Source: Chloroflexi bacterium HGW-Chloroflexi-3
GTDB taxonomy: Bacteria > Chloroflexota > Anaerolineae > Anaerolineales > Anaerolineaceae
Reading direction: 5' to 3'
Length of the DNA stretch: 64,000 nt
Assembly (NCBI GenBank): GCA_002842045.1
Contig: PHBX01000001.1
Coordinates: 1-64,000, forward strand
The notes below the pieces were generated by a model. That model searched no databases. It had not been told where the DNA came from and saw only the letters and a program-made list of their open reading frames with translations. The position numbers and the translations under genes are program-made. This document shows positions 12,085-21,209 of the stretch, piece after piece. The stretch's first letter is position 1; each line of letters starts with the position of its first letter.

Positions 12085-12948
12085 TTAATAAACTTCGGGT
12101 ACAAAAGACTGATCTGTTATTGGTGGTCTTACATAACCTTCATTCTTTTGTCTGGGAGGTAGATCGATCGGTTGTGGAGTAAGATCTTGATATGGGATCA
12201 TACTGAGCAGATGGTGAATGCAATTCAGTCTTGCCTTCTTCTTATCATCTGCATTCACCACGTACCAGGGAACCTGTTTGATATCTGTGTGTGCAAACAT
12301 CTGATCTTTTGCTTTGGAGTATTCCACCCATTTGGATCTGGATTGTAAATCCATTGGACTCAATTTCCAGCGTTTGGTTGGATCTTTGATTCGATCTGAG
12401 AATCTTTTTTCCTGTTCGTCATCACTGACTGAGAACCAATATTTTAGGAGAATAATTCCTGATCGAACTAACATTCTCTCAAATTCCGGAACAGATCTTA
12501 AGAATTCTCTATATTCATCTTCAGTGCAAAACTCCATCACTTTTTCAACACCAGCTCGGTTATACCAGGATCGATCAAATAACACCATCTCTCCGGCGGC
12601 AGGTAAATGGTTCACATATCTTTGAAAATACCATTGTGTCTTTTCACGTTCCGTTGGAGCAGGTAAAGCGACTACACGCACATTTCTGGGATTAAGGCTT
12701 TCTGTGATTCTTTTTATCACTCCACCCTTTCCAGCTGCATCTCTCCCTTCAAATAAGATCACTACTTTTAATCCTTGATCTTTTACCCATTCCTGCAACT
12801 TTACGAGCTCCACCTGGAGTTTCCCTAATTCTTTTTCATAAACCTTGGTTGCTAATTTGGGTTTTTTATCATTGTTTATAATTTCTTCAGGTTCTTTTTC
12901 CAGTTCCAAGATATTTTTCGATTTCTTGTTCTTATCTTTTTTTGCCAT
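12085..12948 (-). CDS. ppk2: Polyphosphate kinase 2
   Basis: PPK2-family enzyme that moves phosphate between polyphosphate and nucleotides. About 287 residues: a lysine-rich N-terminal tail (roughly residues 1-40), then a P-loop-like Walker A (EGRDAAGKGGVIKR), lid-type arginines around RVVALPAPTEREKTQWYFQRY, and Walker B FDRSWYNR. The single PPK2 domain suggests class I (nucleoside diphosphates). The ATG at 12948 is preferred over 12975 because GTGAGG precedes it; the earlier start has no ribosome site. It is convergent with rnpB, with only a T-run between. Confidence 0.9.
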   Translation of the reverse strand: MAKKDKNKKSKNILELEKEPEEIINNDKKPKLATKVYEKELGKLQVELVKLQEWVKDQGLKVVILFEGRDAAGKGGVIKRITESLNPRNVRVVALPAPTEREKTQWYFQRYVNHLPAAGEMVLFDRSWYNRAGVEKVMEFCTEDEYREFLRSVPEFERMLVRSGIILLKYWFSVSDDEQEKRFSDRIKDPTKRWKLSPMDLQSRSKWVEYSKAKDQMFAHTDIKQVPWYVVNADDKKKARLNCIHHLLSMIPYQDLTPQPIDLPPRQKNEGYVRPPITDQSFVPEVY

Positions 12949-13082
12949 TTTTTTCCTCACCTTTTTTACCATCATTCTTTAACTTTTATTATACAGATGA
13001 GTAAAAGTAAAAACCAATTGTTTAGAAAAAAATTGTTTTTTTAACCAAAAATCGCTTTTTTGAAGTTTTTTTGTTTGGATTC

Positions 13083-14240
13083 TTAAAACACAAACTTCAA
13101 TTGATGAATCGGGGTTTTGCCATTCATCAGGATATATTGAGCTACCGATTCAATAGAGATCCCTAACAATTTTAAATCTTCTTCTGACTGAATTTTCTTT
13201 TGTTTGCGATATCTGGCAATCATCTCTACCCTTTTAGGACCAATTCCTGGAATTCGTAAAAGTTCTTCTCTGGTTGCTCGATTAATCTCTATTGGTCTGT
13301 CTTTCAGATTATTTTCAGCCCAGAATTTCTTTGGATCACAATCTAAATCCAAGCGTCCTTTAAGATCGAATGCAAAATCCTCAAATGTGAAACCATAATC
13401 ACGCAAAAGAAAGGATGCCTGGTAAAGTCGATGACCTCTGATTGGATTTTCAGCAGGATAATTCTCGAAAGGTGTATTCAAGACTGGAGTAAAAGTCATG
13501 TAGTAAATTCTTGCCAGGTGAAAATTCTGAATTAAATAATCACTTGCTTTAAGAATTTCTACATCATTCTCTCCGGAAGGACCAATCACCATTTGTGTGG
13601 TTAATGATGGCCATTTTTGTCTCCAATTTTGCTTTGGATCATGATTTTTTCTTATGGATTCCACCCATTTTAACCTCGAAAATAATTCTTCTCCAAAATT
13701 TTTGAGCGGCGCTAAAATATTCAGTCGTTCAGGGTTGGGTGCTTCCAGATTGATGGAAACTCTATCAGCATATTTCATTAACTGTTTGATCTGATCAAAT
13801 TCTGCACCAGGCATGATCTTCATATGTAAATACCCATCAAATTTTTTTTTGGTTCTTAAAATTTCAGCGGTATCTATGATTTTGTCCTGCATCCGCACCC
13901 CTCCACCAGCTATTCCAGAACTTAGAAATAATCCTTTTGCAATATTCTTCTGATATAAATCAAGAAATGTGTTTGCCATTTCGTCGGGAGAAAAAGTTGT
14001 TCGATGAAAATCACGTCCTGATCTGAATGAACAATATTTACAATTTCTTTCGCAAACAGAAGTGATCATGGTTTTTAACATTGGAAGAGTCTTTCCTCCA
14101 GACATCTTTGCGTAGGTTACAAGAGGGTGTTTTTCCACTGTAGATTTTTCAGGACAATTCATTAAGGAAGTTTCCAGACTTTCTCCTTCCTCAGCATCCA
14201 TATTCTCTGATAAAAGACGTAATTTTTGAAACCTATTCAT
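13083..14240 (-). CDS. Radical-SAM protein with C-terminal helix-hairpin-helix (putative DNA modification/repair)
   Basis: A 385-residue radical SAM protein. Cys63, Cys67 and Cys70 (CERNCKYC) form the CX3CX2C site for the [4Fe-4S] cluster, followed by SSGIAGGG-type SAM-binding segments. Near residues 315-345 the segment INRATREELLRIPGIGPKR is a helix-hairpin-helix DNA-binding motif. This architecture matches the uncharacterised family often annotated as a putative DNA modification/repair radical SAM protein linked to a uracil-DNA-glycosylase-like partner. No such partner is adjacent here; a family 5 UDG lies 7 kb away. A TTGAAA-17-TATAAT promoter ends 6 nt before the ATG and no ribosome site exists, so the mRNA is probably leaderless. 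Confidence 0.85.
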   Translation of the reverse strand: MNRFQKLRLLSENMDAEEGESLETSLMNCPEKSTVEKHPLVTYAKMSGGKTLPMLKTMITSVCERNCKYCSFRSGRDFHRTTFSPDEMANTFLDLYQKNIAKGLFLSSGIAGGGVRMQDKIIDTAEILRTKKKFDGYLHMKIMPGAEFDQIKQLMKYADRVSINLEAPNPERLNILAPLKNFGEELFSRLKWVESIRKNHDPKQNWRQKWPSLTTQMVIGPSGENDVEILKASDYLIQNFHLARIYYMTFTPVLNTPFENYPAENPIRGHRLYQASFLLRDYGFTFEDFAFDLKGRLDLDCDPKKFWAENNLKDRPIEINRATREELLRIPGIGPKRVEMIARYRKQKKIQSEEDLKLLGISIESVAQYILMNGKTPIHQLKFVF

Positions 14241-14246
14241 ATTTCA

Positions 14247-14275
14247 ATTATAGAACTAATGTTCTTTTATTTCAA
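14247..14275 (-). promoter_or_regulatory. Promoter of the radical-SAM gene, arranged for a leaderless mRNA
   Basis: On the minus strand TTGAAA (14275-14270) and TATAAT (14252-14247) are 17 bp apart. Only 6 nt separate the -10 box from the ATG at 14240. Confidence 0.75.
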
Positions 14276-14341
14276 GAGCAAATCTTGTGAAGTAATATAA
14301 TATGGTGTAATATGAAAAAAAAGAAAGTTAAGGAAAATTCT

Positions 14342-15334
14342 ATGCAGAGTGGGTTTCAAAAATTTATATCCACTTTAATCATTATCAGCATTTTTTTTAT
14401 CATCCCTCCCATTGATATTTTTGCTCAAACAGATGAGATGAACAATAATTTGAGTTTTGTGGTTAATTCCCAGAAGACATTTTATGGTTTCAATGCAGGT
14501 TCACTCAACAAGGAGTTACGTTTTCGTTTTAAGCAACAAAATAGGCAAAATTTTTTATATGTTGATTTGTTCGAGAACAATCAGTTTTACACAATAGGAG
14601 CTTACAATAGCAAAGGCATCTTTATATTGATTCAAGATCATCCTGGGAGCAAGCAACAAAACAGATTATCTGCAACAGAATTTGAAGATCATTTTTCAGA
14701 ATTACTATTTGGTGCATCGACGATCCCGGATTTAAATTCAGAAGAATATTCAATGAACAAATGGATTATTCCAAATTCAAATTTAATTTTTGCTGATAAA
14801 TTTGGAAAAACTGTCATCATTTACTCAGATAACACTGATTTCCAATTGTATGATAACAAACTCCCATATCTCGCAGTCACTTATCATTATCCATATGATG
14901 AATTTAACAACAATCTAAATAATGGTGGACAGGATATATTTCATACTCAATTGATGGATGAAATTAACAAAACAGATGAAAATTTCTCAGAGGAATTTGG
15001 ATTGAAAATTCTTACTGAATTTCAACCATTAAACGACACACTCACTTCAATATTAATTTCACCTAACGATAATCAGGTGTTTGTTTCCCTGGATAAAAAT
15101 GCAAATGAAGTTTGGCGATTTGATATTTATGGTGGAACTGTTGAAACTCATTCTGGATTTGATCAAAACCACAAAGCAAATATCCCCAAATTAGGTATTA
15201 CCTCCTCCGATTTGAAAATTCTAAATTTCAGCAATGAGGACTTAACCCGAGGAATTATTGCAATTTCCTTAGTTATTTTATTAATAATCATTATTTCAAT
15301 CATTATGTATTTACCCAGAAATAAAATAATTTAG
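14342..15334 (+). CDS. Secreted or membrane-anchored protein of unknown function
   Basis: Unrecognised protein of about 330 residues. It has an N-terminal signal-like hydrophobic stretch (about residues 9-25, with a plausible cleavage after IFAQT), a polar asparagine-rich ectodomain of about 280 residues, and one C-terminal membrane span (GIIAISLVILLIIIISIIM) followed by a few basic residues. That makes it a type I single-pass surface protein. The ATG at 14342 is preferred over 14312 because AAGGA lies 7 nt before it. TATAAT at 14296-14301 may be its -10 box. No catalytic motif is visible. Confidence 0.7.
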   Translation: MQSGFQKFISTLIIISIFFIIPPIDIFAQTDEMNNNLSFVVNSQKTFYGFNAGSLNKELRFRFKQQNRQNFLYVDLFENNQFYTIGAYNSKGIFILIQDHPGSKQQNRLSATEFEDHFSELLFGASTIPDLNSEEYSMNKWIIPNSNLIFADKFGKTVIIYSDNTDFQLYDNKLPYLAVTYHYPYDEFNNNLNNGGQDIFHTQLMDEINKTDENFSEEFGLKILTEFQPLNDTLTSILISPNDNQVFVSLDKNANEVWRFDIYGGTVETHSGFDQNHKANIPKLGITSSDLKILNFSNEDLTRGIIAISLVILLIIIISIIMYLPRNKII

Positions 15335-15461
15335 CAAGAAGAAATCATTTAATATTTACAATTACTCAATCGCTTATGGAAACTCATTATCCAATGAATT
15401 CAATGTGATTTCCATCAATTTTGGTAATATCAATCCAATAAAACCAGATCAGTAAGAATTA

Positions 15462-16400
15462 TTATTGGTATTCTTCCTTCGGAAACGTATTGTTATATCG
15501 CTTTCTGAATAAAACACCAGTTGCTGAACTAATATGTGCTCCAAAAAGAATCACATAGCTCGAAAAATAAATCCATAGCATTAAAGCAATTATTCTCCCC
15601 AATGACCCATAAATTAATTCATACCGGACCCATTGGCTGGAAATGTACCAGTTCATAACAACAGTAATCAATTCGGTTAGAATAATGGCAAATGAAGCAC
15701 CCCAAAAGGCTTCCGAAGGTTTGACCAACGCTTTTGGAATCCATTGATACATCACCCAAAAGATAATAAAACGAAAGACCCTCGGGGTAATATAAGCCAG
15801 AATTTCGTATAAAGTTGTTTGAAAAATTGGAATTTGAAAATACGCTAATAAGTTTTCTACAAGTTCAATTTTTATTAATGTCTTAAATCCCCATAATAAC
15901 AAAATCAAAATGGACAAACCCACAATAATGATGATACCAATTAATCGTCTTTCTAAAAAATTATGTGACCTTTCATCCGACCAGGCACGATCAACATTCA
16001 AAGCAAAGATATTAAACATAGTTGTTGCTGACCAAATGAGACCAACGATTGCCAACCAACCGACGGTCCCTCGTTTGGTAAGTACATTTTCGATGTTTGA
16101 AACGATAATATCTGGACTGATGGGTATCAAATCAATAATAAATTGGTAAACTTGATCCTGAACAAACTGAGATTTTAATATGAAACTGGCAAAAGAGATA
16201 ATCACTAAAATCAAAGGAAACAACGAGAAAAATGTGAAGTAAGCCATGGAAGCAGCAGCTTCAGGCGCTCTTTCCTTTGCAAAAGTTTGACCAGCCAACC
16301 TGAATACATCCAAACTTCCATGTAAGTTTTTATTGATCTTTTGATAAATAGGTCGGACATACTTCTTTACAAGTGATTTATCAATCTTTTTCCAAAACAT
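15462..16400 (-). CDS. YihY/BrkB-family inner-membrane protein
   Basis: A 312-residue integral membrane protein with about six spans. The early segment AAAASMAYFTFFSLFPL-like (EAAASMAYFTFFSLFPLIL) and the later WGASFAIILTE, LGRIIALMLWIYFSSYVILFGA segments are typical of the YihY/BrkB family, once mislabelled ribonuclease BN. The molecular function is unknown; some members are proposed transport or virulence factors. Single-gene unit. Confidence 0.85.
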   Translation of the reverse strand: MFWKKIDKSLVKKYVRPIYQKINKNLHGSLDVFRLAGQTFAKERAPEAAASMAYFTFFSLFPLILVIISFASFILKSQFVQDQVYQFIIDLIPISPDIIVSNIENVLTKRGTVGWLAIVGLIWSATTMFNIFALNVDRAWSDERSHNFLERRLIGIIIIVGLSILILLLWGFKTLIKIELVENLLAYFQIPIFQTTLYEILAYITPRVFRFIIFWVMYQWIPKALVKPSEAFWGASFAIILTELITVVMNWYISSQWVRYELIYGSLGRIIALMLWIYFSSYVILFGAHISSATGVLFRKRYNNTFPKEEYQ

Positions 16401-16490
16401 AATTCCATTTTACCTTGAAGGTATCAAAAACAATACTTTTTTATACTGGCTCAATCACTTTATCGGCAATTTTCAGGTTTTTTATAATTC

Positions 16491-16519
16491 TTGACAGCAC
16501 TTGAGCACAATAATATAAT
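16491..16519 (+). promoter_or_regulatory. Perfect consensus promoter of tRNA-Gly
   Basis: TTGACA (16491-16496) and TATAAT (16514-16519) are separated by 17 bp, a perfect match. The start point near 16526 is about 16 nt before the mature tRNA. Confidence 0.9.
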
Positions 16520-16541
16520 CTTTTTCACTGATCTTTAATAA

Positions 16542-16612
16542 GCGGGCATAGTTTAGCGGTAAAACGAATGCTTCCCAAGCCTTAATCACGGGTTCGATTC
16601 CCGTTGCCCGCT
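16542..16612 (+). tRNA. tRNA-Gly (anticodon CCC)
   Basis: The 7-bp acceptor GCGGGCA/TGCCCGC, the D stem GTTT/AAAC, the anticodon loop TTCCCAA (anticodon CCC) and the T stem ACGGG/CCCGT with loop TTCGATT all fold as a 71-nt tRNA. The anticodon stem AATGC/GCCTT has one U-C mismatch at its middle pair. The 3' CCA is not encoded. Promoter and terminator flank it as a single-gene unit. Confidence 0.95.
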
Positions 16613-16620
16613 CCTGGATG

Positions 16621-16645
16621 AATGACTGATTTTGCAGTCATTTTT
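16621..16645 (+). terminator. Terminator after tRNA-Gly
   Basis: AATGACTG (16621-16628) and CAGTCATT (16635-16642) form a perfect 8-bp stem with a 6-nt loop and a short T-run. Confidence 0.8.
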
Positions 16646-16721
16646 CCTTTAAACCAATAAAATTTAAACAACATGCTAAAATGATCTTATTGAAACTTAG
16701 ATATTATCCCGGAAAACAATT

Positions 16722-17183
16722 ATGGTCGATAACAACCCTATTCCCCTGACAAATGTAGATCAAGAAAAAGAATTGATAAGTACTATGTCCTTAAAAGGTC
16801 TCTCTGTTCTTGTTGTTGAAGATAATGTCTCCAATTTTGTCTTAATGGCAAGAATGTTGGGATACTTAGGCATTCACTGTGAGTGGAAGACTTCCGGTTA
16901 TGAAGTCGTTGAGTTTGCAGATAGTCTCCCAAAATTAGATCTTATCCTGATGGATATAAGATTGCCTTATGAAGATGGTTATAGTGCACTAAAAAAAATT
17001 CAAAAATCCGAGAGATTGAAACAAATACCAGTTGTTGCAATAACTGCTGAAGCTGATCCAGCACAAATTGAAAAAGCCAAAGCAGCTGGATTTAATGGGT
17101 TCCTGGGTAAGCCATTAAATTTGGATCGATTTCCAGATCAAATGAGGAAAATACTTTCAGGCATTTCGGTTTGGGAACTGTAG
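16722..17183 (+). CDS. Single-domain response regulator (CheY-like receiver)
   Basis: A 153-residue receiver domain with a short N-terminal extension. LVVEDN carries the acidic pair, LILMDIRLP the phospho-acceptor Asp, AITAE the switch Thr, and GFLGKPL the conserved Lys. There is no output domain, so it must act through protein contacts. The next gene, 12 nt downstream, encodes a very large histidine kinase, so the two form a two-component pair in one operon. An extended -10 (TGCTAAAAT, 16674-16682) is a possible promoter element. Confidence 0.92.
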   Translation: MVDNNPIPLTNVDQEKELISTMSLKGLSVLVVEDNVSNFVLMARMLGYLGIHCEWKTSGYEVVEFADSLPKLDLILMDIRLPYEDGYSALKKIQKSERLKQIPVVAITAEADPAQIEKAKAAGFNGFLGKPLNLDRFPDQMRKILSGISVWEL

Positions 17184-17195
17184 AGAAAAGACAAA

Positions 17196-20100
17196 ATGGT
17201 GAAAACTGATAATAAACGTAAAGGTCTTCTAACAAGACTTCTCTTAATAAAAGATAAATCGGATAATAATCCTCAATCTGGCAATTTACTCAGTTGGGAA
17301 TTTATCATTGATTCAGAAGGGAATTATATCAATATTAGCCCTGAAGTAACTGATTGTCTTGGTGTTCCATCTTCCGAATTTCTGGATCAATCCATTTTTA
17401 CTTTTTCAATTAATCAATCTTCTGGGGAAAAATTATTTACACAATTTTCTGAACACAATTTTCCCCTGGATCTGGATGTAATCTTTTTATCAAATAATGG
17501 AAATTTGCTTTTCTGTAATCTGAAATTGACAAAATTTTCTGAAGAATATCATTCCAAACCAACATACATTGGCATTGTTCAGACCCTTGAGGATTTACAC
17601 GGCTCGATTAAACCAAATTCCGAAAGTCAGAATCAAGAATTTAGTACTGCTGAAATCCAAACGCAGACAATTGAGGAAGAAATCACGGAGTTTTTGGAGG
17701 ATATAAAAATAAGTTCAAAATTCGAAGAACGAGTCCCAACTATGAAGATTGCTGAGACGCTATTCTCACCTGCAATTTTGGAGAATCTTCATCGTTTTTC
17801 GGTTGAAGTAAATCATCTTATTGAGCCAATTGACATTTACAAATTGACCTACAATGTCATTAATGAGTTTGTACCGAATGATAATCTTTCAATGGGTATA
17901 ACGAATAAACAGACATCAAACCTGATTTACCCAATTCGAAAAATTGAAAATGAAATTAGTTATTACCCGGAAGTAGATGATTTTGAGCCCGTTCTAAAAT
18001 ATGTAATTCAAACCAACCAGGTAATTATTCAAAATGACCAGATCCCACCATCTGTAAAAAAAATAATTTCTTCACGATCCATTAATTTTCCTTCATCCCT
18101 GTTAGGTGTTCCTATCAGTCTAGGAAATCGAGTCTTAGGTGCAATTGTTTTGTACGATAGAGAAAACAGTCGGTTTACTGATACTGATATGCAATACCTA
18201 TCTGCCATCGGCACGAAAATGGCTACCGCATTGGAAAATGCCTTCTTATTTCAGGAAATGCAATACGCACTTTCTGTGATTGAAACACGTGAACAATACC
18301 AGACACTTATCTCCCAATCTGTAAAGATTTTAGCTAAATCAGGTACTAAGAAATTGGATGAAGCTATCGGTTTGTTGGGAAAAGCTTCGAGTGTCGATCG
18401 CGTTTTCTATGCGCAATCAAACAATGGTGATGAAGCCCAAACCTGGTCCATTCAATCAAATTGGCATTCTGTGGATAGATACAACACTTCTCACTTGACC
18501 CATGAAATCCGTTTTGAGGTTTTTGAAGAATTTATTCCGACATTTATAGAAAAAGGATACTTTCAGGTCAACGATGAAAATCTTGATCGACCGATTGATG
18601 AATGGCTGAGTAATAGACGAGCCAAATCCATTCTCGTTTTAGCAGTAAACAATAGCGATCCGATACCAGGGATAATTGTTTTGGAAGATTTACATAAAAA
18701 TCATTACTGGAATGTGGATGAAATTCGATTTCTGGGTCTAGTTGCTGAAACATTATCCGGTGTTGTTGCATATGAAGAACGCATTTTGCAATTAAATAAT
18801 CAATTATTAGAGACGGAAACATTAAATATTATCAAAGATCAACTTTATTTTGCATCAAACATAAATGAAATTCTTCAAATCGTCATGAAATACATCTTTT
18901 CATTGGATATCAATGAAAGTGCCATATATCTATTTGGAGAATCAGAATCAAGCAAACCGGATCATTTTGAGGTAGTTGCTAATTGGTCAAAAGAACCAGA
19001 TTTCAATCATCCAGTTCAAACTCACACATTCGACCGAAATACAGTGAATACTTTATTTCAGCAAGAATTTCCCACTTATTTTTCTAATATCAAAAATGCT
19101 AACATTTCCAATCGAATGATTCAAATGTTCTCTCAAATGAACATTGCTTCGCTGAGTATTATTCCACTAAAATCCAAAGGTAGAAAAATTGGATCAATCC
19201 TATTGTGTTCCGACATTATTCATGAATTTTCTAAAGAAGAACAAAATTTGGTTGATTCCTTATTAGAAGCTATATCGACTTCGGTTGAAAAATTCTTAAT
19301 TCATGAACACTCTCACGAAAGGTTTTTTGAGAACTCTTTTTTCAAAAAGATCAATAAATTAATCAGAACTCAAAATCCACGTGAAATTGTTTTGTTTTTG
19401 TCCGAATTCATTCATGAATGTTCAGAAGGCGATTGTTCGTTCTTCGTTGTTGAAAAAAAAGAAAATCAGAATTCGTTCGAATATTTTGAATTAAACAAAG
19501 AATATTCAATCAATGAATTAACACCACTTTATGATGATTGGAAATCAACAAAATTCAACGATCTTTTAAATGAGATAATAAAACTAAATATTGATCGTTT
19601 TGAAAATTTATCAACTTTAAATCTTCAGGATGAATTGGTTGAAGAGTTAAAAAAATATAGAATTGAAAGTGGTTATATTTTTCCACTTTATTTTGACGAT
19701 CTTATTTCAGGTTACATCACGATCTTTTCAAATAAATCCTTGAACATAAACCCTGAAAAAATTTCAAATCTGAAATATGCAGCAAATGAATTATCAATTC
19801 TTTTAACCAATCGAACAATTTTAAGAGATCTCTCTCAACTTGACAACAAAATAAATATTGCTGCCAGTATTGTTCATGATACGTCATCGATTTTAGATCC
19901 GGATTTATTAATTAAAAATTTAGCAAAACAGATTCAGGAAAAATTTGGTTTTCTATCCGCAGCGATTCAAGTTTGCAATAATGAAAATAAATTACTTGAC
20001 AAAGCTTCTATATCATATGAAGGGTATGACGATAATGATCAACACGTTCCCGGTCTGAGGGAAAATTCCTATTTGATCATCTCAGATGTTTTTGAAAAAG

Positions 20101-21071
20101 GACAGGCTGTTATATTAAAAGATACATCAGATCAAAATGAGGATCCTGACAATTTAGAAACCCAATGGACAAGGTCCCAGCTTGTATTACCACTAAAAAT
20201 CGGAGAGGAAATTATCGGTGTTTTGGACATCCACTCGAGCAAATCCAATGATTTTGAATCAAAGGATTTGCGTTACTACCAATTATTAGCTGACCAAATT
20301 GCCATTGAAATTGAAAACGCTCGATTGTACGAAAAAACTCAGAATGTTATCGAAGATATTTCCGATATAGATCGTATTAAGAGCCAGTTTTTGGCAAATA
20401 TGAGCCATGAATTTCGAACCCCGTTAAATTCAATTATTGGGTTTTCAAAGGTAATTCTGACCGGAATTGATGGCCCTATTAACGAGACACAAAAACAAGA
20501 TCTAACTGCGATTCACAGTGCTGGTCAATATTTGTTAAGGTTGGTCAATGACATTTTGGATATCACGAAAATTGAAGCAGGCACAATGAAATTAACGATG
20601 ACAAGAACCAATATCCCCAATCTGATCAATTCATTGCTTCCTACGGCTGAAAATCTGGTGAAAGACAAAGTAATAAAATTTGAAGTCGTAAATTCTGAGG
20701 ATTTACCAGAAATAATTGTCGATCGAGATCGCATTAGCCAGGTATTGATAAATATCATTACCAATGCAATAAAATTTACTGAATACGGAAAAATCACAAT
20801 TTCAACTTCTCTTGTTAAAGTATTAGGAAAAAATCAAGAATTTATGATTACCATATCCGACACAGGTATAGGGATAAATCAGGCAGATCAGGCTAAATTA
20901 TTCAAACCCTTTGAACAAGCAAAATCTACAGAGAATAGCAGAGCATTTGGCTCTGGATTAGGGTTGGCGATCAGTAAATCTTTGATCCAACTTCATCACG
21001 GGAGAATTGGTTTATTGAAAAGTTCACCGGGAAAAGGTTCGACTTTCTTCATTGCTTTACCGGTTAACTGA
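17196..21071 (+). CDS. Giant multi-GAF sensor histidine kinase
   Basis: A 1291-residue soluble sensor kinase without clear membrane spans. An N-terminal PAS-like domain (about residues 25-130) is followed by some five GAF-type repeats (about 205-350, 365-525, 535-690, 700-860, 880-1030). A HisKA domain with phospho-acceptor His1071 (MSHEFRTPLNSIIGFS) and a HATPase domain with DTGIGI and GSGLGLAISKSL boxes follow. The large cytosolic array suggests it senses soluble ligands, redox state or other proteins. It shares an operon with the receiver protein just upstream. Ligands cannot be told from sequence. Confidence 0.93.
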   Translation: MVKTDNKRKGLLTRLLLIKDKSDNNPQSGNLLSWEFIIDSEGNYINISPEVTDCLGVPSSEFLDQSIFTFSINQSSGEKLFTQFSEHNFPLDLDVIFLSNNGNLLFCNLKLTKFSEEYHSKPTYIGIVQTLEDLHGSIKPNSESQNQEFSTAEIQTQTIEEEITEFLEDIKISSKFEERVPTMKIAETLFSPAILENLHRFSVEVNHLIEPIDIYKLTYNVINEFVPNDNLSMGITNKQTSNLIYPIRKIENEISYYPEVDDFEPVLKYVIQTNQVIIQNDQIPPSVKKIISSRSINFPSSLLGVPISLGNRVLGAIVLYDRENSRFTDTDMQYLSAIGTKMATALENAFLFQEMQYALSVIETREQYQTLISQSVKILAKSGTKKLDEAIGLLGKASSVDRVFYAQSNNGDEAQTWSIQSNWHSVDRYNTSHLTHEIRFEVFEEFIPTFIEKGYFQVNDENLDRPIDEWLSNRRAKSILVLAVNNSDPIPGIIVLEDLHKNHYWNVDEIRFLGLVAETLSGVVAYEERILQLNNQLLETETLNIIKDQLYFASNINEILQIVMKYIFSLDINESAIYLFGESESSKPDHFEVVANWSKEPDFNHPVQTHTFDRNTVNTLFQQEFPTYFSNIKNANISNRMIQMFSQMNIASLSIIPLKSKGRKIGSILLCSDIIHEFSKEEQNLVDSLLEAISTSVEKFLIHEHSHERFFENSFFKKINKLIRTQNPREIVLFLSEFIHECSEGDCSFFVVEKKENQNSFEYFELNKEYSINELTPLYDDWKSTKFNDLLNEIIKLNIDRFENLSTLNLQDELVEELKKYRIESGYIFPLYFDDLISGYITIFSNKSLNINPEKISNLKYAANELSILLTNRTILRDLSQLDNKINIAASIVHDTSSILDPDLLIKNLAKQIQEKFGFLSAAIQVCNNENKLLDKASISYEGYDDNDQHVPGLRENSYLIISDVFEKGQAVILKDTSDQNEDPDNLETQWTRSQLVLPLKIGEEIIGVLDIHSSKSNDFESKDLRYYQLLADQIAIEIENARLYEKTQNVIEDISDIDRIKSQFLANMSHEFRTPLNSIIGFSKVILTGIDGPINETQKQDLTAIHSAGQYLLRLVNDILDITKIEAGTMKLTMTRTNIPNLINSLLPTAENLVKDKVIKFEVVNSEDLPEIIVDRDRISQVLINIITNAIKFTEYGKITISTSLVKVLGKNQEFMITISDTGIGINQADQAKLFKPFEQAKSTENSRAFGSGLGLAISKSLIQLHHGRIGLLKSSPGKGSTFFIALPVN

Positions 21072-21086
21072 TCAAGTTAATAAATA

Positions 21087-21116
21087 AAAAATTCATGAAA
21101 CAAATCATGAATTTTT
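21087..21116. terminator. Bidirectional terminator between the kinase gene and tRNA-His
   Basis: A perfect 12-bp inverted repeat (21087-21098 with 21105-21116) with A- and T-rich outer arms and a 6-nt loop lies between the two convergent units. Confidence 0.85.
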
Positions 21117-21191
21117 GGGGTGCCTGGACGGTTTCGAACCCTCAACCTCTTCATCCACAGTGAAGCGCTCTGCCGTTGAGCTACAGGCACC
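21116..21191 (-). tRNA. tRNA-His (anticodon GTG)
   Basis: On the minus strand the acceptor GTGCCTG pairs with CAGGCAC, the anticodon stem CTTCA/TGAAG encloses GTG, and the 3' CCA is encoded. A G precedes the acceptor opposite C73, as histidine tRNAs need. The T stem GAGGG/CCGTC has one internal G-G mismatch. It lies just downstream of hisS on the same strand. Confidence 0.95.
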
Positions 21192-21209
21192 ATAGTGTCC
21201 AGAATTTTA

